Shown in pieces: positions 8,496 through 16,430 of a DNA stretch of 64,000 bases (positions are counted from its first letter, which is position 1; every line of letters starts with the position of its first letter). The notes under the pieces were generated by a model, which was not told where the DNA came from, ran no database searches, and saw only the letters and a list, made by a program, of their open reading frames with translations. Made by a program: the position numbers and the translations under genes. The DNA comes from Marinobacter sp. HL-58 (lineage in GTDB: Bacteria > Pseudomonadota > Gammaproteobacteria > Pseudomonadales > Oleiphilaceae), in assembly GCF_001314605.1 (NCBI RefSeq), contig NZ_LIHP01000001.1, positions 124,001 to 188,000 of the forward strand, read 5' to 3'.

Positions 8496-9638
8496 TCAGA
8501 CCGTGACCGTATCCAGGGCTTCCTGAAAATGATCGAACCGCAGTGGCCGGCCGTCGTCCCCCCAGCCCCGAAGCGGTTCCGGATCCACCCGAAGTCCGCA
8601 CTGGTCACCGGGGGCGGGTGTCTGGTCGGTGGTCAGTTCGAGCGTGACATCATCGCTCAGGGCGACCTTCACCAGGTTGCGCTCGCCCTGGAACAGGCAG
8701 GTACGCACCCAAGCAGGCACACACTCATGCTGCATCTGGGATTCCTGTGGCGCCAGGCTCAGCGCTCTGCGCGGCAGCAGCAGCCTGGCTCGGCCCCGGT
8801 AACCACCCCGAGCCTTCAGCGGCAGCCGGTTCTGTCCATTATCCGGGATAAAACCTTGCTCGTCGCAGTGCCCGCCGAGCATGGAGCCGATATCCAGGAA
8901 TTCTGCAATCTCCGGTGTGGCAGGTGACTCGAACAGGGCGCGCGGATTATCCAGTTGTTGCAGATGGCCATCCTGCAATACCGCTACCCGATCCGCGAGG
9001 GCATAGGCTTCCTGCTGGTCGTGGGTGACGAAAACGGCGGTGAGACCCAGGGCGGAGATCAGCTCCCGGATTTCCAGAGCCAACTGTTCACGCAGGGAAC
9101 GATCCAGGTTGGACAGGGGTTCATCCATCAGCAAAAGGCGGGGTTCACCCACAATGGCACGGGCAAGGGCCACTCTCTGCTGCTGACCACCGGATAGCGT
9201 GCCGGGTGCCCGGTCAGCCTGGGAAAGTAGCCCGACCAGATCCAGCGCCCAGTCAACCTGGCGTTTACGCTCAGCCGGCGCCACCCCACGCATCTCCAGC
9301 GGGAACGCGACATTCTTGCGGAGGCTCATATGGGGCCAGAGGGCGTAATCCTGAAACACCATTCCCAGGTAGCGCTCTTCCGGGGCAAGGTTTTTGCCAG
9401 GGCCGCTCACCATGTCTCCGGCAATGGCAATGGAGCCACTGTCAGGGTTGAGGAGGCCTGCAATGCAACGCAGCAACGTCGTCTTGCCACACCCTGAAGG
9501 GCCCAGCAGGGCCAGCACTTCTCCGGAGTGAACTTCCAGGCTGATGCTGTTCAGCGCTACATATTCACCAAAGGATTTATGCACCTGCTGAAGAACCAGT
9601 TGTGGCACGGAAGCGGGTGACTGCAGGCTCGCGTTCAT
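8496..9638 (-). CDS. ABC transporter ATP-binding protein (FbpC/PotA type)
   Basis: A 380-residue ATPase energising the importer encoded by the two following genes. Walker A is GPSGCGKTT, the Q loop is VFQDYALWPHM, the signature is LSGGQQQR, Walker B is LLLMDEPLSNLD, and the switch His lies in FVTHDQQEA. A C-terminal extension after residue 240 has the beta-rich TOBE-like character usual in this class. The start at 9638 (MNASLQS) places the domain about 20 residues in; the frame stays open upstream by 79 codons without a better start. It is first in the operon, so the promoter should lie in 9639-9741. Confidence 0.9.
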   Translation of the reverse strand: MNASLQSPASVPQLVLQQVHKSFGEYVALNSISLEVHSGEVLALLGPSGCGKTTLLRCIAGLLNPDSGSIAIAGDMVSGPGKNLAPEERYLGMVFQDYALWPHMSLRKNVAFPLEMRGVAPAERKRQVDWALDLVGLLSQADRAPGTLSGGQQQRVALARAIVGEPRLLLMDEPLSNLDRSLREQLALEIRELISALGLTAVFVTHDQQEAYALADRVAVLQDGHLQQLDNPRALFESPATPEIAEFLDIGSMLGGHCDEQGFIPDNGQNRLPLKARGGYRGRARLLLPRRALSLAPQESQMQHECVPAWVRTCLFQGERNLVKVALSDDVTLELTTDQTPAPGDQCGLRVDPEPLRGWGDDGRPLRFDHFQEALDTVTV

Positions 9639-9741
9639 GGCCGGGACCTTGCTTGGGGAATGGCTAATCTGATCGTTTACCGTACCGACGGAATATTTCA
9701 GATTGGCGACAGTTTGATGACAGGGCGGACACCGGAAACCC

Positions 9742-10185
9742 TCACAGACCAGCGCCCACACCAAACCCCAGGTTCCAGAGTATGTGCAGTAGCACGCAAC
9801 CCCAGAGCGTATGGTGACGATCCCGGCTCCAGCCAAAGGCGAGTGACGGCAGAAAAACCAGAAGCGCCAGAGCATTGCCGAGCACTATCCAGTGGGTAAG
9901 CGCAAAGACCAGACTGGTAAGCAGGTTTGCCAGCGACAGTTGCCCCCATTGCCGGAGGGTATGCCGGGCCAGCCAGCCCTGAATGGCGCCACGGAAGGCG
10001 AACTCTTCCAGCAGCGGGTACACCAGCACCAGCCCGAGCCAGTGTGGCAGGCTCCAGTCGCCTGAAGCACCGTTGAGGTAACCGAACATCAGGGCAACCG
10101 CAGTACCAACCAGCAATAGTATCCAGAAACGGGAGTCTCCGCGCAGGGTTACCAGGCCCGATGTCACCCGCCATTGTTGTGTCAC
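9742..10185 (-). CDS. CPBP-family intramembrane protease, MrtJ-like (JDVT-CTERM processing)
   Basis: A short, very hydrophobic protein with the three CPBP/Rce1 motifs: LEEFAFRGAIQGWL (the catalytic EExxxR), ALTHWIVLG (His) and HILWNLG near the C terminus. At about 150 residues it is smaller than ordinary CPBP proteases, as are the dedicated proteases of C-terminal sorting systems. Two genes away, divergently, lies a secreted protein with a JDVT-CTERM-like tail, which supports such a role. The GTG at 10185 has AAAGGG seven bases upstream and is preferred; the frame extends to a TTG at 10242 with no ribosome-binding site. Pho boxes lie between it and the divergent porin gene, so phosphate control of both directions is possible. 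Confidence 0.75.
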   Translation of the reverse strand: MTQQWRVTSGLVTLRGDSRFWILLLVGTAVALMFGYLNGASGDWSLPHWLGLVLVYPLLEEFAFRGAIQGWLARHTLRQWGQLSLANLLTSLVFALTHWIVLGNALALLVFLPSLAFGWSRDRHHTLWGCVLLHILWNLGFGVGAGL

Positions 10186-10255
10186 GACACGACCCTTTTG
10201 CTGAAACAGCAAACAGTCTGACCGGTTATTGAGTTGATACAAGGTCTTGCCCGGT

Positions 10256-10306
10256 CTGTCATCAAACTTTTATCAGACGGTCATAAACGGGAAGTCTCAC
10301 TGTCAT
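10256..10306 (+). promoter_or_regulatory. Tandem Pho boxes (PhoB sites)
   Basis: Four PhoB half-sites lie in phase with an 11-bp period: CTGTCAT at 10256, CTTTTAT at 10267, CGGTCAT at 10278, a degenerate slot at 10289, and CTGTCAT at 10300. This is the classical Pho box layout of 7-bp direct repeats separated by 4 bp. They are 105-155 bases before the porin start and just upstream of the divergent CPBP gene. Confidence 0.85.
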
Positions 10307-10410
10307 AAAGCCTCGTCAGGGTGAAATGGCTGTAACCAAATATCCATGTTGGCGACAGGTCTATCAAAGCCGTCCCTGGATTCACGAATTAGAAAACGAG
10401 GTAATGACGA

Positions 10411-10647
10411 ATGAACAGGATTGCGCGGACTCCGGCGATCAGCCTTCTGGCACTGGCAATTGGGGCTATCAGCCTGCCAGCGGCAGCGGATGAATCGGCA
10501 CTGATCGAAAAGCTGGAACAAAAAGGGGTGCTGTCGGCGCAGGAAGCAGCTGAGCTGAGAAACGAGATGGACACGGATGGCGCAGAACAAGAGGCGGGTA
10601 TGTCAAAGCCGATGAAGTTGAGGGGGAAAAAACCAAAACTCGTGTGA
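10411..10647 (+). pseudogene. Phosphate-selective-type porin, N-terminal part (frameshifted)
   Basis: Encodes the start of the porin that continues in another frame: a signal peptide (AISLLALAIGAISLPAAA) and a helix (DESALIEKLEQKGVLSAQEAAELRNEM) typical of the N terminus of OprO/OprP-like porins, then runs out of frame to a stop at 10645. The downstream porin frame is open from 10554, and reading it gives GYVKADEVEGEKTKTRVRRF directly before the barrel. One missing base, most simply in the GCGGGT stretch at 10591-10600, would join the two parts. It may be a true mutation or a sequencing error. Confidence 0.75.
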
Positions 10648-11861
10648 GACGATTTACAGTATCCGATGAAGAGGGCGAGAACATTTTCCGGGTCCGCGGG
10701 CGGGTCATGCTGGACGGTGAGATCGCTGACTTCGACGAGGAGCTCGAAGAAATCGCCAACAACGGCGAAAAAATTCCGGAATACGGCACTACTGTTCGCC
10801 GTGCCCGCCTCGGCGTGCGGGGCCGGATGTACGAGAACTTTGAATGGCAGCTGGAAACGGACTTTCGGGAATCCAATGTCCGCTTTGCCAACGTTTACCT
10901 CGCTTACCTGATGGACGAAGGACGCCTGGCGGTTGGTAACTTCAAAGAGCCCTTCAGCCTGGAAAGTGAAACCTCATCCCGTTACACCACCTTCATGGAG
11001 CGTGCCGCACCGGTCGACGCCTATCGCGCGAGCCCGAGCCGGTCGCTGGGCCTCATGTATCAGACCGTCAAACCCAGATACTACGTGGCAGCGGGCCTGT
11101 TCGGCGGCAACCTCAACGAGGAAATTGACAACGAGCGGGACAAAATAGAAAAAGGCTATGGCTTCGCGGGTCGGACATCCTTTGCGCCCTACTTTGAAAA
11201 TGGCAATTTCGCACACATCGGCGCTTCCTATGCCTGGCGCCAGAACGCCACCCTCGGAGATTCCTGGCTGACGACCGACCTCCGTACCCGGGAAGGTGCA
11301 CGGGGTGTTGATATACAGCTGATCGGTGAACAGCAGATTCCGGGGGTCGAGGATTATTCCCGCTATGCTCTGGAAGCAGCCTTCGGTTATGGCCCGTTCT
11401 CGGTGCAGGCAGAGTATCTGGCCGTCAACCTGACCAACGATCCCGACAATCCCGTCAGCCCCAAACCCGACGGGGGCACCGAAACCGCCGATAACCCTGA
11501 TACCGACATCACCCAGGACGGTTTCTACATTCAGGGTTCGTATTTCCTGACAGGTGAATCCCGTAATTATCGGCCTTCCGCCGGCGACTTCGGGCGCATC
11601 ACTCCAAATCGCAACTTCAATCCCGCCAGTGGTGACTGGGGCGCCTTCGAGGTGGCCCTGCGCTACGCCGATGCCGACTCCAGCGAGGCGACCAAGATGG
11701 ATGACGGCCAGACACTCGAACACTGGACCCTTGGCCTGAACTGGTACCTCAACCCCGAAATGCTCGTCAAGTTCAATGCCATGCGCTTTGACGCGACCCG
11801 CAATGGCTTGCCGGACGGCAGCGGAACCGTTTTCGCCAGCCGCCTGCAATACGAATTCTAA
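10644..11861 (+). CDS. Phosphate-selective porin OprO/OprP-family barrel (main part, frameshifted)
   Basis: Contains the outer-membrane barrel of a porin of the phosphate-selective OprO/OprP family, with RARLGVRGRMYENFEWQLET and RLAVGNFKEPFSLE in the first half, SSRYTTFMERAAPVDA, and a C-terminal LQYEF whose terminal Phe is the usual Bam recognition signal. The 405 residues counted from the nominal GTG at 10644 lack a signal peptide; that lies in the preceding frame. Position 10644 is only the first possible start in this frame and is unlikely to be used. Upstream Pho boxes agree with phosphate-starvation expression. The next gene begins 36 bases downstream and is probably co-transcribed. Confidence 0.8.
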   Translation: MRRFTVSDEEGENIFRVRGRVMLDGEIADFDEELEEIANNGEKIPEYGTTVRRARLGVRGRMYENFEWQLETDFRESNVRFANVYLAYLMDEGRLAVGNFKEPFSLESETSSRYTTFMERAAPVDAYRASPSRSLGLMYQTVKPRYYVAAGLFGGNLNEEIDNERDKIEKGYGFAGRTSFAPYFENGNFAHIGASYAWRQNATLGDSWLTTDLRTREGARGVDIQLIGEQQIPGVEDYSRYALEAAFGYGPFSVQAEYLAVNLTNDPDNPVSPKPDGGTETADNPDTDITQDGFYIQGSYFLTGESRNYRPSAGDFGRITPNRNFNPASGDWGAFEVALRYADADSSEATKMDDGQTLEHWTLGLNWYLNPEMLVKFNAMRFDATRNGLPDGSGTVFASRLQYEF

Positions 11862-11897
11862 CGCACCTTCATAAACCGAAAGAGAACGAGGTTTACC

Positions 11898-13673
11898 ATG
11901 AATATTCGCATTCCTTACAGCAAGCACGCGCTGGTGGCGCTGATGATGGCGGCTGCCGCCACGTCTGCCCGGGCCGATCTGGATAACGGCACTTTCGCAG
12001 ACTACGACGCGATCGAAGAAGGCACCGTGAATTACCCTTCCGAAACCGGAGCGCCGGGCTGGTATGTTCAGGCCGATAGCCCCGGCGGTACGGATATCGT
12101 CACCGACGAAAGCCTGGACTCGCCTGCAGACCCCAGTGTGATGCGCTCCAATAAGCTGGAAAGCGGTTTCGGGGGCAACAAGAACGAACAGTGCGTTGCA
12201 TTCGACAGCTCCGAACGCCTGGCCATCGACTTCCTGGCCTTCTCGGAAAGGGAAAGCCTGGATGGCCTGAAAGTCCGGATTAACCCCACCTTCTACGCCA
12301 ACATGGACGATTGCATTGAGGACATCCACACCGATGGCGATGCCGATCTGAGACTGTCCGGCGATGACGACAACAACGACCTGGATGTGGACCTTGGTGC
12401 CGTGGTATCCAGCGGCGAATGGACCCGTATCAACGAGGACGAAGCGGCCCAGACCATGAGCTACGGCCCTGGCGGCAGCGGGGCGCAATTCAGCTATCCC
12501 GATGGTGCCAACGTGATGCTGCTGAGCGTGCGCATGCGCGATCGCAGTGACGATGGCGACCCGGATCTGTCGGCAGAACCGCTCTATCTGGATGATATCC
12601 GTGTTATTCAGGAAGGGTCACCCGCCAACCTGGTACTGAACGGCGATTTCAGCCACCGCCCGCTGGCCAAGGATGATGAGTTTGTTGCAGACGAAGGCTG
12701 GATCGTCGACCGTTTCGACGACTTCCCCGCTGCCGTCGGCCCCGCCTGGTTTGCCCTGGAGGATGCCAACGTCTACTACTCGGAAGGTCAGGGGGGTGGC
12801 TATGGCGATGCCAAAATCGACCAGTGCTTCGACCTCAATGGCGTTGACCGCATTGCACCGGAGTTTTTCGCCATGGCCATGGCACCGGATGCCGAGCTCT
12901 CGGGCCGGATCGCCGTGGACATCCACGACGATGTCGATTGTGGTGGCGACAAACTTGTCGAACTGGAATCAGACTTTGATGGCCTGAACGTGATCGGCGA
13001 AGACTCCGAGGCGGGACAGTGGTATTCCTTGCTGGCGGCCGGTGAGAACGATGGCAACGATGAGATCAATGAAGATCTGGCGGCGGATTATCCAGATGCC
13101 GAATCTGCTTTCATCAGCATTCGCTTGCGCGACAAAAGCGACGATGGTGATCCGAATCCTGACGTGCCCCGCGCCATTTTCGTAGACGACGTCAACATTA
13201 CGTCCCAGGTTTCCACACCCCTGGTATCACCCTTACCAGGCGATGTCCGCTTTGCGGATGAAAGCGACGAAGTCTCGGTAACGGTTACATCGGATACCGA
13301 CAATGTGGAAATCTACTACACCACCGATGGCAGCGACCCGGACCCTGATACCTCGGAAACTGTCAACAGCGGCGACAGCATCAACGTGACTGCGGAGACC
13401 GTCGTCAAGGCACTGGCTGTTGATATGAACGATGACGCGGTGCGCTCAAGCATTCGCACCGCCAATTATGGCGGGGCTTCGAGCGGAGACGATAGCGACT
13501 CCGGTGATGACAGCAGTTCCGGTGATGACAGCAACTTTGGTGGTGGCGGTGGCTCCACGCCGTCTTCGGGCTGCTCCCTGTCTGCCAACCCCGGCGCTCC
13601 TGACCCCACACTGCCAGCTCTGGTGTTACTGGCCCTGGCCGGGATCTATGCCCGCAGGTACCTGAAAAACTGA
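11898..13673 (+). CDS. Large secreted protein with chitobiase-type C-terminal domain and JDVT-CTERM-like tail
   Basis: A 591-residue exported protein. Residues 1-26 form a signal peptide (ALVALMMAAAATSARA). Two similar blocks follow, each of about 210 residues, with LDNGTFADYD / LVLNGDFSHR, a Cys-containing QCVAFD / QCFDLNG strand and SVRMRDRSDDGDPD / SIRLRDKSDDGDPN ends. A domain near residue 470-530 carries VEIYYTTDGSDPDPDTS, the chitobiase/beta-hexosaminidase C-terminal pattern. A Ser/Asp/Gly-rich linker leads to a tail with GCSLS, then DPTLPALVLLALAGI, then ARRYLKN. This resembles the JDVT-CTERM sorting tail: Cys, D-P-T, a membrane segment and a basic end. The tail suggests cleavage by the nearby CPBP protease and lipid attachment or surface display. 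Substrate unknown. Confidence 0.7.
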   Translation: MNIRIPYSKHALVALMMAAAATSARADLDNGTFADYDAIEEGTVNYPSETGAPGWYVQADSPGGTDIVTDESLDSPADPSVMRSNKLESGFGGNKNEQCVAFDSSERLAIDFLAFSERESLDGLKVRINPTFYANMDDCIEDIHTDGDADLRLSGDDDNNDLDVDLGAVVSSGEWTRINEDEAAQTMSYGPGGSGAQFSYPDGANVMLLSVRMRDRSDDGDPDLSAEPLYLDDIRVIQEGSPANLVLNGDFSHRPLAKDDEFVADEGWIVDRFDDFPAAVGPAWFALEDANVYYSEGQGGGYGDAKIDQCFDLNGVDRIAPEFFAMAMAPDAELSGRIAVDIHDDVDCGGDKLVELESDFDGLNVIGEDSEAGQWYSLLAAGENDGNDEINEDLAADYPDAESAFISIRLRDKSDDGDPNPDVPRAIFVDDVNITSQVSTPLVSPLPGDVRFADESDEVSVTVTSDTDNVEIYYTTDGSDPDPDTSETVNSGDSINVTAETVVKALAVDMNDDAVRSSIRTANYGGASSGDDSDSGDDSSSGDDSNFGGGGGSTPSSGCSLSANPGAPDPTLPALVLLALAGIYARRYLKN

Positions 13674-13701
13674 TACATCACCAGTCTTTGGCAACCTATA
13701 G

Positions 13702-13730
13702 CCGGGCAGACTCTTTCTGCCCGGTTTTTT
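13702..13730 (+). terminator. Intrinsic terminator
   Basis: CCGGGCAG and CTGCCCGG form an 8-bp GC-rich stem with a 7-base loop, followed by six T. It ends the porin and JDVT-CTERM-like gene transcript just before the convergent flavoprotein gene. Confidence 0.9.
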
Positions 13731-13738
13731 GGTTTCAG

Positions 13739-14866
13739 TCAGCCGGTGGCTGTTTCCAGCGGGGGCACCTGTTGATGCAGGAACCACTTCTCGGTAACCA
13801 CCTTGCGGGTAAACCAGTGTGACCGCATCAGGGTGCTGGCCAACGGCAACTTGAGCCAGTCGGGAACCTGCCAGCCGTTATCCCGGGAAGCGGCACGGTT
13901 TCCAAAACGGCGGGCAATGGCCTCGCCGTAGGATTGCAGTGACTGGGCAGAATAGTCCTCCGTGTTACGGATAATATCTGCCGCTATCAATGCGGACTCG
14001 ATGGCCGGCCGAATGCCCTCGCCACTCTGGGTATAGGCCAGCCCAGCGGCATCACCGATCAGCAACAGGCCATCATCCGCCAGTGGTCGCTCTGCATGGT
14101 CATAAAGCAGGTAGGCATGGCCCTTGAACCGGCCGGGCAGGTCCGGCGGAATGCGCCCTTCCGATTTCATCTCCTCGACAAAGGCATTCAGGTGCTCTGT
14201 GAGCTTGTGGTTGTCTTCACGCCCAAGACCAATATTCAGGTAGTTACCCTTGCGGAACACCCAGGCATAACCTTTCAGGTCGCGGCAGAACCAGAGTTCC
14301 GGCGTGTCCCCCCGGGCTTCACAGGCTTCCGCCTGCTCCGGCGTCATTTCAAATTCCACTTCCTTGGCTGCGACCACCGTCTCGTGACTTCCAGGGCCAT
14401 CACCAAGCAGTTTCGCAACCGGACAGAAGTGACCTCCGGCGCCCACGATCAGGGGCGCTTCCCAGGTATCATTGACTACCCAGTTACCATCCCGGCGAAT
14501 GATGGACTTGACCGGCGTTTTCAGTTGTTTTGGCGCCTGTACCCGGTCCAGCAGATAGGCGTCGAACTCGCAACGCCGGATGCCATAGCTGACCACATCA
14601 CCATGGTCGTTGACCACGGCGGGCTGGCCCATCATGCCGATACGGAATTGCCGGATGGGCTGAAGGGTGCGGCTCGCTCCATAGTCGGCCGGATCGATGT
14701 CCAGGCTTTTCATGACTGCTGGTGTGACCCAGCCGGCACAGGTTTTGTCCCGGGGGAAATCCTGTTTGTCGATGATGAGGATTCGCTTGCCGCTGTCCCT
14801 GAGGGCATGGGCCAGTGTTGATCCGGCTGGCCCTGCGCCAACGATGATCAGGTCGTAGTACTCCAT
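13739..14866 (-). CDS. Geranylgeranyl-reductase-family FAD oxidoreductase
   Basis: A 375-residue flavoprotein with an N-terminal FAD fold (DLIIVGAGPAGSTLAHALRDSG), DFPRDKTCAGWVTP and a distal GDAAGLAYTQSGEGIRPAIES motif. These mark the geranylgeranyl reductase / squalene epoxidase-like family of p-hydroxybenzoate hydroxylase folds. It overlaps by one base the stop of the cyclopropane fatty acid synthase gene, so the two are translated together. Pairing with a lipid-modifying methyltransferase suggests it acts on membrane lipid chains, perhaps reducing or modifying unsaturated or cyclopropane-related acyl groups; this is inference. There are no isoprenoid biosynthesis genes nearby. Confidence 0.8.
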   Translation of the reverse strand: MEYYDLIIVGAGPAGSTLAHALRDSGKRILIIDKQDFPRDKTCAGWVTPAVMKSLDIDPADYGASRTLQPIRQFRIGMMGQPAVVNDHGDVVSYGIRRCEFDAYLLDRVQAPKQLKTPVKSIIRRDGNWVVNDTWEAPLIVGAGGHFCPVAKLLGDGPGSHETVVAAKEVEFEMTPEQAEACEARGDTPELWFCRDLKGYAWVFRKGNYLNIGLGREDNHKLTEHLNAFVEEMKSEGRIPPDLPGRFKGHAYLLYDHAERPLADDGLLLIGDAAGLAYTQSGEGIRPAIESALIAADIIRNTEDYSAQSLQSYGEAIARRFGNRAASRDNGWQVPDWLKLPLASTLMRSHWFTRKVVTEKWFLHQQVPPLETATG

Positions 14867-16188
14867 TACCAGGCCTCCGGAGCAGCAGGGAAGGTGTAGA
14901 TATCCTGTCGGCTCTGGGGCAGCTCGTTGTTCTCGCCGTGGGTGAATACCACCTGGAACAGCTGCAGGGAGCCGGCCCGGAACGCCGCAATGGAGCCGGC
15001 CAGATACATCTCCCAGGCACGGGCGAAGTGCTCGTCGTACATGTCTGTGACCTTGTCGATGTTGTCTTTGAAGCGCTCCATCCAGTGGCTCAGTGTCTGC
15101 GCATAATGCAATCTGAGATTTTCAACATCCAGCACTGAAAAGTCTCCATGTTCACAAATGCTCATAAACTCGGAGATGCTGGGTGGATAGGCCCCGGGAA
15201 AGATGCGTTTTTCGATCCAGGCGTTCATCAACATGGGGCGGTTACGGCCAATGCTGTGCAGCAGGGCCAGGCCACCGGGCTTGAGGGAGCGCCGGATCAG
15301 CTCTGAAAGCCCATTGAAGTTTTCTTTGCCAACATGCTCCAGCATGCCAATGGAAACGAAGGCATCGTATTGCCCGCTGATATTGCGGTAATCGTCCTCG
15401 ACGTAGTCAATCAGGTGGTCCAGTTGCTGGCGTCTGGCTTCTTCCCGGGCATAGGCCAGCTGCTCCTTCGATATGTTATAGGCGTGAACCTTGGCCCCAT
15501 AGTTACGGGCCATATAGCGGGCAAGGCCGCCCCAGCCACAGCCGGCCTCCACCACGGTCATGCCGGGTTTCAGCCGAAGTTTGCGGCAGACATGTTCGAG
15601 TTTGGCCAGTTGGGCCTGTTCCAGGGTCAGGTCGGGCGTTTCATAGTAGGCGCAGGTGTATTGCATTTCCGCCTGGTCCAGCCACAACTGGTAAAATTCG
15701 TTGCCCAGGTCATAGTGGTGATGAATATTCTCTTTCGCCTCGGAGACTCCGGTTGACCGGGGATTGTGGTTGCGCCAGAGCGCTTCCAGCCATTTGGGCC
15801 ACTGCTGCCTTGCCTTGTGGACAGCCCGGTAAAGGGCTTCCATCAGCTCCGGCAAATCGCCATCCACCTGCAGCCTTCCGGCTGCGTACAGGTCGCCAAA
15901 TGCGAGGTTCGGATTGGTGACCAGCGTGAACAGAGCCTTGGGGTCGGAGAGCCTGAGAGTAAATCGCGCCTGCCCCGTCGCGGGTTCGATCAGTTCGTCA
16001 TTCCATAACTGAAACCGCACCGGCGGAGAGCCTGCCATGCGCATCAGTTTTGCAACAAGCCAGCGCTCATAGCTGTGAGGCGCCCTGTCCGCCTGCTCGT
16101 CTTCCAGGGGCAGCCTGAGAACATGTGGTTTGTGTTCCTGATTGTCGTCCCTGGCGTCGGTGGACTTCCGTGCGGTGCTCTGATTCAT
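14866..16188 (-). CDS. Cyclopropane-fatty-acyl-phospholipid synthase family methyltransferase
   Basis: A 440-residue SAM-dependent enzyme that adds a methylene or methyl group across double bonds of phospholipid acyl chains. The SAM site is TVVEAGCGWGGLARYMARNY, preceded by HHYDLGNEFYQLWLD and YTCAYYETPDLTLEQAQ, and followed by IGMLEHVGKENF and FSVLDVENLRLHYAQTLSHW; all are Cfa signatures. The length is slightly above E. coli Cfa because of an N-terminal extension of about 50 polar residues. It is the first gene of a two-gene operon with the flavin reductase; the 240-base gap upstream should hold the promoter. Confidence 0.88.
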   Translation of the reverse strand: MNQSTARKSTDARDDNQEHKPHVLRLPLEDEQADRAPHSYERWLVAKLMRMAGSPPVRFQLWNDELIEPATGQARFTLRLSDPKALFTLVTNPNLAFGDLYAAGRLQVDGDLPELMEALYRAVHKARQQWPKWLEALWRNHNPRSTGVSEAKENIHHHYDLGNEFYQLWLDQAEMQYTCAYYETPDLTLEQAQLAKLEHVCRKLRLKPGMTVVEAGCGWGGLARYMARNYGAKVHAYNISKEQLAYAREEARRQQLDHLIDYVEDDYRNISGQYDAFVSIGMLEHVGKENFNGLSELIRRSLKPGGLALLHSIGRNRPMLMNAWIEKRIFPGAYPPSISEFMSICEHGDFSVLDVENLRLHYAQTLSHWMERFKDNIDKVTDMYDEHFARAWEMYLAGSIAAFRAGSLQLFQVVFTHGENNELPQSRQDIYTFPAAPEAW

Positions 16189-16393
16189 GAATCCTTTTCT
16201 CCCTAAATCGCTGGTTAATCACGGACTGATGTCGACTTTTTCAGGCCAACAGTGATTCAGCATCAGGGCGTGTCCCGATATCACAACTGAGAATCGCCTG
16301 TCTTGGTTCAGTATAGGAAACCACTGCAGTTTGTCATGTTTCGGGAAAATTGAAGGGAGCTATGGCGCCAATAGAGGAGGGTAAAGAGAATGG

Positions 16394-16419
16394 GTACCGG
16401 GGCCAGGAGGCCCCGGTAC
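16394..16419 (-). terminator. Terminator-like hairpin after the TRAP operon
   Basis: GTACCGGGGCC and GGCCCCGGTAC form a perfect 11-bp stem closing a four-base AGGA loop, 12 bases beyond the DctM-type stop. There is no long T tract, so it may act as a transcript end stabiliser. The rest of 16189-16430 shows nothing else recognisable apart from the likely promoter of the Cfa gene. Confidence 0.6.
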
Positions 16420-16430
16420 AGTCACTTCCG

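Noticed and set aside
10974-12488. Long minus-strand frame of 504 codons
   Set aside because: Antisense to the porin and the large secreted protein, which have signal peptides, family motifs and a terminator; the antisense product matches nothing.
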